Source: Palsa-504 sp963834685
GTDB taxonomy: Bacteria > Actinomycetota > Actinomycetes > Streptosporangiales > Streptosporangiaceae
Direction of reading: 5' to 3'
NCBI GenBank assembly: GCA_963834685.1
Contig: CAWICW010000037.1
Coordinates: 186,001-250,000, forward strand
Length of the DNA: 64,000 nucleotides
Shown: positions 34,052-43,249 of the stretch, in pieces
Layout of the letters: every line of letters begins with the position of its first letter
Numbering within the stretch: the stretch's first letter is position 1
Made by a program: the position numbers and the translations under genes
Notes under the pieces: model-generated
The model's input: the letters and a program-made list of their open reading frames with translations, nothing else
Told to the model about the DNA's origin: nothing
Database searches by the model: none

Positions 34052-35272
34052 TCACCGAGCGCCTGGATGGACAAGTCGCCGGCCGCCGGGCCGTATGGGA
34101 TCGGCTGCCGGCAGCGTTAGGCCGAGGTAGGAGAACTGGCGCACGAGCATGCCCGGCTCGGCCGCCCGCAGTCCGTCGGCGGCGTGGCAGCAGCTCGACC
34201 CGAAACCCTCAACCACCAGGACCGCGCCCCGGGGCCTGGCCACGGCAGTGCCGGCCACGCCCATCCCGCCGGGTCCGCCTTTCCCGCCGACGGGGCCTTG
34301 CGTGCTGGGCGCCCCGGCCTGGCGAGCGCCGCTGCCCCCGCCGGCGTTGCCCGTCACGGTCAGTCCGGCTCCCTGATCGGCGCTGGTCACCGCCGCGTTG
34401 CCGGTGCCGACGGCGAACCGCACGGTGCCGGTAAAGGCCAGCCGGGTCAGCCCCACGACCAGCGCGAGGACCATCACCGCGGCCAGCGGCGCCAGCGGCA
34501 CCCAGCTGGTCCGGTCCAGCAGGGAGCGCCGGATCCGCTGCAAGGTGGCGCGCCAGTGCCAGGGGTGCAGCGGCTGGTCCACCGAGCGCTGGACCGCCGC
34601 GGCGGTGAGCCCGTACCAGGCCCGGGCGTTGACGACCCCGGCCAGCCCGGCCACGGCCACGATGCCCGGCGTGTCCAGGTGCGCCATCAGCGCCGAGGCC
34701 GCGGACAAGATCAGGAACGTCGCGATCACCCACGCCGCGGTGCGCGCCGGGGGCAGCCGCCGCCACCAGGCCTGGCCCACGCCGCCCTGGCTCAGCGCCA
34801 CCGCGGTGCCGAGCAGGATCGGGATCGCGGCCAGGTACGGCCAGGAGAACGGGAGCAGGGCCACGCCGAACATCAGCGTGACCACTGGCGACAGCACCAG
34901 CCCGACCAGCACGGTCAGCACGGCGCATGACACGACGGAGGTCAGGAAACGCGGCCGCGCCAGGAACGGGGTCGCGGGACCAGGCTGGCGCGGCCAGGCC
35001 AGCTGGATCAGGATCGCGTCGACGGCCGCCCGGGCGAGCAGCAGCAGAACCAAGACGGCGGTGAAGCCGAGCCAGGACTGGTTGAACGCGAACAGCCAGC
35101 GCAGATCGTGATAGGCCGCGAGCGGCGGGAGCGCGGTGACCTGCGGCGCGAGCGGCCGGGCGGAGGGCGCGAGGAAGGAGAGGACCACCGCTTCGGCGAT
35201 CGCGCCTCCGGCGGAGAACGCGATGAGGCCCCGATGCCGGAAAAATGCTCCGGCCAAGCCCGCCTCCCGCAT
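34052..35272 (-). CDS. Polytopic membrane protein with truncated C-terminal hydrolase domain
   Basis: 406 residues. About eight hydrophobic segments span residues 15-275. An extracytoplasmic Gly-rich stretch (about 300-345) leads into GAVLVVEGFGSSCCHAADGL and VRQFSYLGL, the first strand and oxyanion loop of an alpha/beta hydrolase. The frame then ends after 25 unrelated residues. Intact relatives would continue for about 250 residues, and fragments of that continuation are visible downstream in shifted frames. ATG 35272 has AAGG close by. Function unknown; possibly an extracellular lipase-like membrane protein, now broken. Confidence 0.65.
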   Translation of the reverse strand: MREAGLAGAFFRHRGLIAFSAGGAIAEAVVLSFLAPSARPLAPQVTALPPLAAYHDLRWLFAFNQSWLGFTAVLVLLLLARAAVDAILIQLAWPRQPGPATPFLARPRFLTSVVSCAVLTVLVGLVLSPVVTLMFGVALLPFSWPYLAAIPILLGTAVALSQGGVGQAWWRRLPPARTAAWVIATFLILSAASALMAHLDTPGIVAVAGLAGVVNARAWYGLTAAAVQRSVDQPLHPWHWRATLQRIRRSLLDRTSWVPLAPLAAVMVLALVVGLTRLAFTGTVRFAVGTGNAAVTSADQGAGLTVTGNAGGGSGARQAGAPSTQGPVGGKGGPGGMGVAGTAVARPRGAVLVVEGFGSSCCHAADGLRAAEPGMLVRQFSYLGLTLPAADPIRPGGRRLVHPGAR

Positions 35273-35291
35273 GCCTTTGCCCCCGCTTCGG

Positions 35292-35306
35292 CTAGTTTAG
35301 CCTAAC
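35292..35306 (-). promoter_or_regulatory. Promoter region with DtxR/IdeR-like half box
   Basis: On the minus strand GTTAGGCTAAACTAG contains TTAGGCTAA, the centre of the iron-box consensus, with a poor left arm. TAAACT within it can act as the -10 box for the membrane protein gene that starts at 35272. Iron control is a guess. Confidence 0.3.
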
Positions 35307-35450
35307 GCGCGCAAGTGCGCGACCTGCTATGGGTGCAACAGAGCGAGGCGGGCGGGTATGCCCGTCGCGCCAACCAGCGAACGGAGGATCCGCGGTCGCT
35401 CAGACCCGGCGGAGTACCGCGACCGGCCGAGGATGTCTTGGAGCGTCGAA

Positions 35451-36011
35451 TTAGAACTCGAATCCGCCGGAGCGGCCGTTGCGGTCGGCCAGCAGGCCGG
35501 CCAGGGCCGAGATGGCGATCTCGGGCGGCGTCCGCGAGCCGATGTTGAGGCCGATCGGCCGGTGCACGCGGGCGATCTCCTCCGGCGGGACACCCAGGTC
35601 GGTGAGCATTTGCACGTGCGGCCCGACGTGCCGCGGGTTGCCCATGATCCCGATCCATCTCGCCTTGGTGGCCAGCGCGTCCCGGAGCATAAGGCCCAGC
35701 TCGGGCCGGTGATGGTCGGTGACGATCACGTCCGCGGCGTGGTCAAGATCGTCGGGCACAGCCGTCAGCAGCGGGAACCCGAGCGCGGCGGCCCCGGCCG
35801 CGCGCGCCGGGTCCGGTTCCAGCAGGAACCCGCGGAATCCCAGGTCCGCACCGTATCTGAGCAGGTAGCCGGCGACCGGCGAGGCGAAGACCGCGACCAG
35901 CGTGCGCTCCCCCGCGTCGCGGGTCCCGGCCGTTCCGGTGACCGGCGCGACGGCTCCGTGGGCTACCGCACAGGCCGAGTCTTCGTCGTGGTGGTGGGTG
36001 TGCTCGGTCAT
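35451..36011 (-). CDS. XdhC/CoxI-family protein, Rossmann domain only
   Basis: 186 residues, ATG 36011. After a His-rich N-terminal tail (TEHTHHHDED) the XdhC Rossmann domain is seen: LVAVFASPVAGYLLRYG, PDDLDHAADVIVTDHH, IGIMGNPRHV and the C-terminal GLNIGSRTPPEIAISALAGL. XdhC proteins insert or sulfurylate molybdenum cofactor in xanthine dehydrogenases and relatives. The N-terminal XdhC domain with its conserved Cys is missing, and no molybdoenzyme gene is nearby. The His tail could bind metal. Confidence 0.82.
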   Translation of the reverse strand: MTEHTHHHDEDSACAVAHGAVAPVTGTAGTRDAGERTLVAVFASPVAGYLLRYGADLGFRGFLLEPDPARAAGAAALGFPLLTAVPDDLDHAADVIVTDHHRPELGLMLRDALATKARWIGIMGNPRHVGPHVQMLTDLGVPPEEIARVHRPIGLNIGSRTPPEIAISALAGLLADRNGRSGGFEF

Positions 36012-36190
36012 GGGAGCTAGTCTCGCACGGCGTCGATCACTGGATCACCACCCGCAGCCGCCCGCGGGCGGCGCCGAGCGCCTGCTCCACCCGGCCCTGG
36101 ATGTCACCTGCGCGGCCAGCGTCTCCCGTGACCACGGATCGCTGCTCCATCAGCCTCTGTCTTCCTCGGGTATCGCGCAGAATTGACTAG

Positions 36191-37129
36191 GTGATCTCTC
36201 GTGACGATATCCGCCGCTGCTACGACACCATCCGGCCGTACATCCGCCGGACGCCGGTCATCCAGGTCAACCTTGGCGAGCTCGACGAGTCGGCGCCGGC
36301 CCTGCCGGCCGGCACGCTCAAGCTCGAGCAACTGCAGTGCTCGGGCGCGTTCAAGGCCCGGGGGGCGTTCACGAACCTGCTGCTGCGGGACGTGCCGGCC
36401 GCCGGGGTGGTGGCGGCGTCCGGCGGTAACCACGGCGTGGCGGTGGCCTACGCCGCGCACCGGCTCGGCGTCCCGGCGAAGATCTTCGTGCCCACCGTGT
36501 CCGCGCCAACCAAGATCGAGCGCATCCGCCAGCTCGGCGCCGACCTGATGGTCACCGGCGAGCGCTACGCGGACGCCCTGGCCGCGGCTCAGGACTGGGA
36601 GCGGAGCTCGGGCGCGCTGAGCGTGCACGCCTATGACCAGCGCGAGACCATCCTGGGCCAGGCCACCTTGGGCCTGGAGCTGGCCGAGCAGACCGATGGC
36701 CTGGACACGGTGCTGGTACCGGTCGGCGGTGGTGGCCTGCTGGCCGGCGTCGCCTCCTGGTTCGCGGGAGAGGTCCGCGTGATCGGCGTGGAACCAGAGG
36801 GCGCGCCCACGCTGAGCTACGCCCGGGCCGCGGGCCAGCCCGCCGACGCCCCAGCGGGCAGCGTGGCGGCGGACGCCCTGGCGCCGCGGCGGATCGGCGA
36901 GCTGGTGTTCCCCATCACCCAGTCCTACGTCGACGACGTGCTGCTCGTTGACGACGCGTCGATCCTGGCCGCGCAGCGAGCCCTGTGGCAGGCGTTCCGG
37001 GTCGCCGCCGAGCCCGCTGCCTCGGTCGGGATCGCGGCTCTGCTGGCCGGGGCGTACAAGCCCGCGCCGGGCGAGCACGTCGCGGTGGTGATCACCGGGG
37101 CCAACATGTCGCCGGCCCAGCTCGGCTAG
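36191..37129 (+). CDS. Threonine/serine dehydratase-like PLP enzyme
   Basis: 312 residues from GTG 36191. Fold-type II PLP enzyme: the PLP lysine is in SGAFKARGAF, the phosphate loop is SGGNHG, and the second glycine loop is VGGGGLLAG. It deaminates threonine or serine to 2-oxoacids. Lacks the C-terminal ACT regulatory domain of biosynthetic IlvA, so it is of the catabolic or serine racemase-like type. The gene is followed by DUF4032 on the same strand. No clear ribosome site. Confidence 0.88.
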   Translation: MISRDDIRRCYDTIRPYIRRTPVIQVNLGELDESAPALPAGTLKLEQLQCSGAFKARGAFTNLLLRDVPAAGVVAASGGNHGVAVAYAAHRLGVPAKIFVPTVSAPTKIERIRQLGADLMVTGERYADALAAAQDWERSSGALSVHAYDQRETILGQATLGLELAEQTDGLDTVLVPVGGGGLLAGVASWFAGEVRVIGVEPEGAPTLSYARAAGQPADAPAGSVAADALAPRRIGELVFPITQSYVDDVLLVDDASILAAQRALWQAFRVAAEPAASVGIAALLAGAYKPAPGEHVAVVITGANMSPAQLG

Positions 37130-37170
37130 GGTCGCTCGCCGGACCGGCGGCGATGCGGGAGACTGTTCAC

Positions 37171-38496
37171 GTGCGGTTCGTCTTCTCACCTCCAGCCGAC
37201 CACGCGGCCGGGCTGCTGACCCTGCCGTGGTCGGTGCCGCTGGCGCAGTGGCGGGACGACCGGCTGGTCGAGATCCGCCAGCGAGGCATCTCGCGGCACG
37301 TGGTGCGGTTCGTCTACGACGACGGCACCCTGTACGCGCTCAAGGAGCTGAGTGAACGGCTCGCGCGCCGCGAGTACCACGTACTGCGGGCGCTGGCCGA
37401 CCTGAACGTCCCGGCCGTCGAGGCGGTCGGGATCGCGGTCGACCTGGACGACGCGCAGCCCCGGCAGCAGGACGGCGACGCGATCCTGGTCACCAAGTTC
37501 CTCACCTACGCGGCGACGTACCGTGCGGTCTTCTCCCACCCGCGGGGCATCCAGCCCATCGACGGCCTGCTGGACGCGCTGGTCGAACTGCTCGTCCGGT
37601 TGCACCTGTCCGGGTTCTTCTGGGGGGACTGCTCGCTGTCCAACACGCTGTTCCGGCACGACGCGGGCACGCTGGAGGCGTACCTGGTCGACGCGGAGAC
37701 CAGCGAGCAGCACCCGGCCCTGTCCGACGGGCAGCGCGTGTATGACATCGAGCTGGCCACCGAGCGGATCGCCGGCGAGCTGCTCGACCTGCAGGCCGGC
37801 GACCGGCTGCCGGACGACATCGACCCGTTCGAGATTGCCGAGGAGCTGGGCCGGCGCTACCAGTCCCTGTGGCAGGAGCTCACCCGCGAGGAGATCCTGA
37901 GCCCCCAGGACCAGCGGCGCCGGATCGCGGAGCGGCTGCACCGGCTCAACAAGCTGGGCTTCGACGCCGATGAGGTCGAGCTCATCCCCACCCCGGAGGG
38001 GAACAAGCTGCGGCTGCGGACCCGGGTCGCGGAGTCCGGGCACTTCGCCCGGAAGCTCTTCCTGCGGACCGGGATCGATGCCGGGGAGAACCAGGCCCGC
38101 CGGCTGCTCAACGACATCGCCGGCTTCCGTGCCTACCTGGAGCAGAAGGAGGACCGTCCGGTCTCCGAGATCGTGGCGACCAACCGGTGGCTGGAGGAGA
38201 TCTACGATCCGGTCATCGCCGCGATCCCGGAGGATCTGCGCGGGCGGCTGCCTCCGGCGGAGATCTTCCACGAGGTGCTCGAGCACCGGTGGTACATGTC
38301 CGAGGCCGCCGGCCGCGACGTCGGCACCACGGCGGCCACCAAGGATTACCTCGAGCAGGTCCTGCCCGCGGTACCCCAGCCACTGGACGAGACGCTGGAC
38401 GACGCGACCGGGCCTATCGACGTGATCGGCGGGCCCGACGGTAGGTCTCCAACGTCGTGGACCTCGACGTCGGCACCGGGCTGGCTTCCTGAGTGA
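37171..38496 (+). CDS. DUF4032 protein with lipopolysaccharide-kinase-like domain
   Basis: 441 residues from GTG 37171 (GGGAG nine bases upstream); ATG 37153 is less well supported. Residues 1-230 look like a Kdo/WaaP-type kinase: ALKELSER for the lysine strand, YHVLRALADLNVPAVEAVG, and the catalytic FFWGDCSLSNTLF with VDAET as metal motif. The DUF4032 part follows (about 235-410), ending VLEHRWYMSEAAGRDVGT. The final 30 residues are irregular and may come from a shifted frame. Phospho-acceptor unknown. Common in actinobacteria. Confidence 0.85.
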   Translation: MRFVFSPPADHAAGLLTLPWSVPLAQWRDDRLVEIRQRGISRHVVRFVYDDGTLYALKELSERLARREYHVLRALADLNVPAVEAVGIAVDLDDAQPRQQDGDAILVTKFLTYAATYRAVFSHPRGIQPIDGLLDALVELLVRLHLSGFFWGDCSLSNTLFRHDAGTLEAYLVDAETSEQHPALSDGQRVYDIELATERIAGELLDLQAGDRLPDDIDPFEIAEELGRRYQSLWQELTREEILSPQDQRRRIAERLHRLNKLGFDADEVELIPTPEGNKLRLRTRVAESGHFARKLFLRTGIDAGENQARRLLNDIAGFRAYLEQKEDRPVSEIVATNRWLEEIYDPVIAAIPEDLRGRLPPAEIFHEVLEHRWYMSEAAGRDVGTTAATKDYLEQVLPAVPQPLDETLDDATGPIDVIGGPDGRSPTSWTSTSAPGWLPE

Positions 38497-38532
38497 CCTA
38501 GCGCATGGCCGGGTACACGGCGTCGGGCTCGG

Positions 38533-39435
38533 CTAGCCGACCGGGTGCGCGCGGATGAAGTCGGCGATGACGGTGCCGAGCCGTTCGCCCGCGTCCTCTT
38601 GGAGGAAGTGGCCGGCTCCGGCGATCACCGGGTGCTCCAGGCCCGCCGCGCCCGGGATCGTGCGGGCCAAGATGGGCGCCATGGCACCGGTGATGGGGTC
38701 CCGGTCGCTGAACGCCACCAGGAACGGCTTGTCCCAGGCGGCCAGCCGCCGCCAGGCGGCCCGGTTGGCCTCGGCCGCCGGATCATCGGGGGTGGTCGGC
38801 ACCAGGTTCGGCATGGCTCGCACCGCGGCCGTGAACGTCGGGTCGGGAAACGGCGCCTCGTAGGCCGCCAGCACCTCGGGGGCCAGCTGGGTCTGGCAGC
38901 CGGACTGCACGAGCCGGGACACGCTCAGCGCGGGCGCCGTGCGGATGACCTCGCGAAAGCGCAGCCAGACGTCGGGCATCGGCTGGTCACCGGTGGGCAG
39001 GCCGGTGTTGGCCGCTACCACCCGGGCGAACCGGTCCGGGTGCTCGGCCACTAGCCGCAGCCCGATCAGGCCGCCCCAGTCCTGCCCCACCAGGGTCAGC
39101 CCGCGCAGGTCAAGCCGGTCGAAGGCGAGCGCGCGCATCCATTCCACGTGCCGCGCGTAGCTGTGATCGGCGATGTCGGCCGGCTTGTCCGAACGGCCGA
39201 ACCCGGCCAGGTCGGCCGCGATGACCCGCAGTCCGGCGTCGGCCAGGACCGGCATGACCGTGCGGTACAGATACGACCAGCTCGGCTCGCCGTGCAGCAG
39301 CAGCACCGGCTCGCCGCCGGGCGGCCCGGCTTCCACGTAGGCCAGCCGCAGCCCGCCGACATCGGCGTAGCGCGGCGGATCGCGGAAGCCGGGCAGATCA
39401 GCGAAACGGTCCTCGGGCGTGCGCAGCACCTGCAT
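38533..39435 (-). CDS. dhmA: Haloalkane dehalogenase-type alpha/beta hydrolase
   Basis: 300 residues, ATG 39435. The oxyanion region LLLHGEPSWSYLYR includes the His-Gly-Glu and a halide-binding Trp position. The nucleophile is Asp in LVGQDWGG rather than Ser, which distinguishes dehalogenases and epoxide hydrolases from esterases. The catalytic His is in AGAGHFLQED, the acid probably in SDRDPITG. The GEPSW motif favours haloalkane dehalogenase over epoxide hydrolase. Physiological substrate unknown. Confidence 0.85.
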   Translation of the reverse strand: MQVLRTPEDRFADLPGFRDPPRYADVGGLRLAYVEAGPPGGEPVLLLHGEPSWSYLYRTVMPVLADAGLRVIAADLAGFGRSDKPADIADHSYARHVEWMRALAFDRLDLRGLTLVGQDWGGLIGLRLVAEHPDRFARVVAANTGLPTGDQPMPDVWLRFREVIRTAPALSVSRLVQSGCQTQLAPEVLAAYEAPFPDPTFTAAVRAMPNLVPTTPDDPAAEANRAAWRRLAAWDKPFLVAFSDRDPITGAMAPILARTIPGAAGLEHPVIAGAGHFLQEDAGERLGTVIADFIRAHPVG

Positions 39436-39478
39436 CCCGCCATGCTGCCACGCCGGGCGCCGTGCGCGGAACGGTGAT

Positions 39479-40696
39479 TTATGCCCCGGTGACCAGCTCT
39501 GTGTAGAGGGCCGCGGTCTGGGCCGCGATCGCGGCCCAGCCGTACTCGGCGACCGCGCGCTTGCGGCCCGCTTGGCCCATCGCCGCGGCCCGGTCGGGGT
39601 CGCGGATCAGCGCGTTCAGCGCCTCGGCCAGCGGCTCCGGTTCGCCCGGCGGCACCAGCAGCCCGGTCTCGCCGTCGGCCACCACCTCGGGAATCCCGCC
39701 GACGCGGGACCCGACGACCGCGGTCCCGCACGCCATGGCCTCCAGGTTCACGATGCCGAGCGGCTCGTAGATCGACGGGATGGCGAACACCGTGGCGTGC
39801 GTGAGCAGCTGGATCACCTCGCGCTTGGGCAGCATCTCCGGGATCCATACCACGCCGGAACGAGAAGCGCGCAGGCCGTCCACCAGCCCGGTCACCTCGG
39901 CCTCCAGCTCCGGCGTGTCGGCCTGCCCCGCGCACAGCACCAGCTGGGCCTGCGGGACCAGCCCGGACGCCGCCCGGAGCAGCACGGGTACGCCCTTCTG
40001 CCTGGCGATCCGGCCGACGAAGATCACGTAGGGGCGGTGCAGGTCGATGCCGTACCGCTCGAGCACGTCGGTCCCGGGGTCCGGTTGGTATTCGGTGGTG
40101 TCTATCCCGTTGCGGATAACCCGGATCCGTTCGGCCGAAATTTCGGGGTAAGCGGTCAGGATATCGGCGCGCATGCCGTCCGAGACGGCCACCACGGCGG
40201 CCGCCGAGCCCGCCGAGACCCGCTCGCACCAGGTCGAGAGGCGGTAGCCGCCGCCGAGCTGCTCGGCCTTCCATGGCCGCAGCGCCTCGAGCGAGTGCAT
40301 GGTCATGACGTGCGGGATGCCGTACAGCATGGCCGCCAGGTGCCCGCCCAGGTTGGCATACCAGGTGTGCGAGTGGACCAGCTGGGCAGAACCGACCCCG
40401 GCGGTCATGGACAGGTCGGTGGACATCACCTGGAGGGCCTGGTTGGCGTCGGCCAGCTGGTCCCAGGGCCGGTGGGCGACGGCGCCCGGGCGGTCCGCGC
40501 CCTGGCAGTGCACGGTCAGGTCCACCAGCGGGGCCAGCTCGCGGGCCAGGTAGGTGACGTGCACGCCCGCGCCGCCGTACACCTCGGGCGGGTACTCGCG
40601 GGTCAGCAGGGCGACCCTGAGCGGCCGCGCGGCGGCTTGTCCGACGCGCGCGCTCCCGGAGACACCGCGCCGACTCTCCGCGGACTGCTCAGTCAC
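39479..40696 (-). CDS. glgA: Glycogen synthase, actinobacterial GT4 type
   Basis: 405 residues from GTG 40696, with GGAGG six to seven bases upstream; GTG overlaps the glgC stop (GTGA). GT-B fold: N-terminal LTREYPPEVYGGAGVHV, donor-site FVGRIARQKG, and IPSIYEPLGIVNLEAMACGT with the conserved EX7E. It transfers glucose from ADP-glucose, made by the adjacent GlgC, to alpha-glucan or to form maltose-1-phosphate (GlgM activity) in actinobacteria. Long in-frame extension upstream is an artefact of reading antisense to glgC. Confidence 0.92.
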   Translation of the reverse strand: MTEQSAESRRGVSGSARVGQAAARPLRVALLTREYPPEVYGGAGVHVTYLARELAPLVDLTVHCQGADRPGAVAHRPWDQLADANQALQVMSTDLSMTAGVGSAQLVHSHTWYANLGGHLAAMLYGIPHVMTMHSLEALRPWKAEQLGGGYRLSTWCERVSAGSAAAVVAVSDGMRADILTAYPEISAERIRVIRNGIDTTEYQPDPGTDVLERYGIDLHRPYVIFVGRIARQKGVPVLLRAASGLVPQAQLVLCAGQADTPELEAEVTGLVDGLRASRSGVVWIPEMLPKREVIQLLTHATVFAIPSIYEPLGIVNLEAMACGTAVVGSRVGGIPEVVADGETGLLVPPGEPEPLAEALNALIRDPDRAAAMGQAGRKRAVAEYGWAAIAAQTAALYTELVTGA

Positions 40697-41931
40697 GGGA
40701 CGACCTCCTGATCCTTGCCCACCACGGTGATGCCGCTGGGCGAGACTACGAAGCCGCGAGCCCGGTCCCGCTCCTTGTCCACGCCGACCTGTGCCCATTC
40801 CGGCACCGTGACGTTCTTGTCGATGATCGCGTCCTTGATCACCGCGTGACGGCCGATCTTGGTGTTGTGCAGCAGTACCGACCGCTCGACGGTGGCCCAG
40901 CTGTTCACCCGCACCCCGGGCGAGAGCACGGACTGGCGGACCAGGCCGCCGGAGATCACCACGCCCGGGCTGACCAGGCTGTCCAGCGCTCGCCCGACCC
41001 GGTCCCCCGCTTCGTGCACGAACTTGGCCGGCGGCAGCGACGGCACGTGGGTCAGGATCGGCCACTGCTCGTTGTACAGGTTGAAGATCGGCTCCACCGC
41101 GCACAGGTCCATATGGGCGTCGAAGTAAGACTCGAGCGAGCCGACGTCGCGCCAGTAGCCCGCGTCCCGCGGGGTCGCCCCCGGGACCTGGTTGAGTGAG
41201 AAGTCGTAGGCCTGCGCGCTGCCGTTCTGCACCAGGTTGGGGATGATGTTGCCGCCGATGTCGTGCCGGCTCGAGTCGTCGTCGGCATCCTTGCGCAGCG
41301 CGTCGACCAGGACGTCGGTGTCGAACACGTAGTTGCCCATGGACGAGTAGCTCAGGTCCGGATTGCCCGGCATGGGCGGCGGGTCGGCGGGCTTTTCCAG
41401 GAACGCGTCGATGGTCCGGCCGTCCGCCGCGACCCTGACGATGCCGAACGCGAAGGCTTCGGCCCGCGGGACCGGTATCGCCGCCACCGTCACCCCGGCC
41501 CCGTGCTCCACGTGATGATCGATCATCTGCATCGGGTCCATGCGGTATACGTGGTCCGCGCCGAAGACGATCACGATGTCCGGTTGCTCGTCGTTGATCA
41601 GGTTCATCGACTGGAAGATGGCGTCCGCCGAACCGGTGTACCAGTGCGGGCCGAGCCGCTGCTGCGCCGGGACCGGTGTGACGTAGTTGCCGAGCAGGGA
41701 ACTCATCCGCCACGTGGTGGAGATGTGGCGGTCCAGGCTATGGCTCTTGTACTGGGTCAGGACGCAGATCTTGCGGATGCCGCCGTTGGCCATGTTGGAC
41801 AGCGCGAAGTCGATCAGCCGGTAGACCCCGCCGAACGGCACCGCTGGCTTGGCCCGGTCCGCGGTCAGCGGGCTCAGGCGGGTGCCCGCCCCGCCGGCGA
41901 GCACGATTCCCAGGACTGAAGGCTTCGGCAT
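40693..41931 (-). CDS. glgC: Glucose-1-phosphate adenylyltransferase
   Basis: 412 residues from ATG 41931 (GGAGG five bases upstream). LAGGAGTRLSPLT, AKPAVPFGG, FGADHVYRMD and FLEKP mark the nucleotidyltransferase; a beta-helix of hexapeptide repeats forms the C-terminus. It makes ADP-glucose from ATP and glucose-1-phosphate and is the committed step of glycogen synthesis. Overlaps glgA by four bases, forming a two-gene operon. Confidence 0.95.
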   Translation of the reverse strand: MPKPSVLGIVLAGGAGTRLSPLTADRAKPAVPFGGVYRLIDFALSNMANGGIRKICVLTQYKSHSLDRHISTTWRMSSLLGNYVTPVPAQQRLGPHWYTGSADAIFQSMNLINDEQPDIVIVFGADHVYRMDPMQMIDHHVEHGAGVTVAAIPVPRAEAFAFGIVRVAADGRTIDAFLEKPADPPPMPGNPDLSYSSMGNYVFDTDVLVDALRKDADDDSSRHDIGGNIIPNLVQNGSAQAYDFSLNQVPGATPRDAGYWRDVGSLESYFDAHMDLCAVEPIFNLYNEQWPILTHVPSLPPAKFVHEAGDRVGRALDSLVSPGVVISGGLVRQSVLSPGVRVNSWATVERSVLLHNTKIGRHAVIKDAIIDKNVTVPEWAQVGVDKERDRARGFVVSPSGITVVGKDQEVVP

Positions 41932-41955
41932 GACCCCTCCTGTGACCGTTTCGGG

Positions 41956-43143
41956 TTAATTGCCATGCTCTCGCGCATCCGGCGCCGGGGGGAAGAGCTC
42001 ACCCTTGGCCCCGGTTTCTGTCGCGGGCCGGGTCTTGGGGTCGGTGGCCTGCCACGCCTCGCGGGCCAGCACCTGCAGGGCACCGGCCACCGGGATGGCC
42101 AGCAGCGCCGCGACGAAGGCGCCGAACAGCCCGCCGACCAGGCTGCCGAGCGAGGCACCGACCAGCACCGCGATCAGCACCAGCAGCGGGCTGATCTTCA
42201 CCGTCCGGCTCATGATGACCGGGTTCAGGATGTGGTTCTCGACCTGGGTGTAGACCAGGAACACGACCAGGGTGACGACGCCGGCCGTGAAGCCCTGCGA
42301 AAAGAAGGCGAACAGGACGGTGGGGATGCCGGCCAGGGCTCCGCCGATCATGGGCAGGAAGTCGACCAGGGCGACCCACAGGCCCCACAGGACCGGGAAC
42401 GGCACGTCGAGGATCATCAGCGTCACGAACACCACCGTCCCCGCGATGAGCGAGGTCAGGAAGTTCCCCAGCATGTACCCGATCACGGACTGGTTCACCT
42501 CCCGGGCCACCCGGGTGACCCCGGCCGCGCGCTCCGGCGTCATCTGGCTGAGTACCCAGCGCCGCATCTTCGGGCCCTCGAGCAGCAGCAGCAGGACCAG
42601 GACGAAGATGGTCAGCAGCTCGATGACCAGGGAGACGGCGCCCTTGCCGATGGCCAGGGCCGGCTTGGATAGCGACTGCGCGTAGGCCACCAGCTTGGGC
42701 GTGTTCCGCTGCACCCAGGTCAAGATGTGGTACTTGCGCGCGATGTGGCCGATCCAGCCCTTGCCCTGCTCCGCGCTGGCCACGTAGCCCGGCAGCCGGT
42801 TGGCCAGGTGGGTGATCCCGCCGATCAGCGGGTAGCCGAACTCCAGGGCCAGGCCGAGGAAGGCCAGCGCGGCCAGCAGGGTGACGATCGTCACCGCGTA
42901 CCCCCGGCGCAGCCGCAGCCTGCGCTCCAGCACGACCACGACCGGGTTGAGCAGCACCGCCAGGAACCCGGCCACCGTCATCAGCAGGAAGAGGTCCCGC
43001 AGCCGGTAGATCAGCTTGCCGGCCAGGTAGGTGGCCGCCACCACGGCCACTGTGACCACGATGGTCCGCAGCGGGACGTGCCGCAGGTCGGCGTACTGCC
43101 ATAGCCGCGCCAGGCGGCCCGGCGGCGGAGGCTGGTCGGTCAC
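41956..43143 (-). CDS. AI-2E family transporter (YdiK/PerM-like permease)
   Basis: 395 residues, GTG 43143, with seven to eight hydrophobic segments and the family signature in FPVLWGLWVALVDFLPMIGG. A C-terminal cytoplasmic tail follows the last segment. Relatives have been linked to AI-2 export, Na+/H+ antiport or osmotic balance, so the substrate cannot be stated. 24 bases upstream of the glgC start on the same strand. Confidence 0.87.
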   Translation of the reverse strand: MTDQPPPPGRLARLWQYADLRHVPLRTIVVTVAVVAATYLAGKLIYRLRDLFLLMTVAGFLAVLLNPVVVVLERRLRLRRGYAVTIVTLLAALAFLGLALEFGYPLIGGITHLANRLPGYVASAEQGKGWIGHIARKYHILTWVQRNTPKLVAYAQSLSKPALAIGKGAVSLVIELLTIFVLVLLLLLEGPKMRRWVLSQMTPERAAGVTRVAREVNQSVIGYMLGNFLTSLIAGTVVFVTLMILDVPFPVLWGLWVALVDFLPMIGGALAGIPTVLFAFFSQGFTAGVVTLVVFLVYTQVENHILNPVIMSRTVKISPLLVLIAVLVGASLGSLVGGLFGAFVAALLAIPVAGALQVLAREAWQATDPKTRPATETGAKGELFPPAPDAREHGN

Positions 43144-43215
43144 CTGACCAGCATGCCAGGTCGCGGTGCCGCCGCAAGGTCCCGGGACCGTAACACCGCT
43201 GGCCGTCCGGCCTAA

Positions 43216-43247
43216 GCAGAGATCTCTGTTTTCCGAACGGACCGTGG
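43216..43247. repeat. Palindrome plus GATCT..CCGAACGG repeat copy
   Basis: CAGAGATCTCTG (43218-43229) is a perfect palindrome followed by TTTTCCGAACGGACCGTGG. The second half matches the repeat at 15344. It lies between the P450 3' end and the permease start, and the palindrome plus T-run could end plus-strand transcription. Confidence 0.5.
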
Positions 43248-43249
43248 TT

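Noticed and set aside
36026..36094. Short minus-strand end DIQGRVEQALGAARGRLRVV
   Set aside because: Looks like a protein C-terminus, but no upstream domain could be found and 23 codons are too few to call.
36104..37189. Minus-strand frame of 361 codons
   Set aside because: Complement of the threonine dehydratase-like gene, whose PLP motifs are intact.
39096..40274. Minus-strand frame of 392 codons
   Set aside because: Shifted frame through glgA and the dehalogenase-like gene; only Arg-rich sequence.
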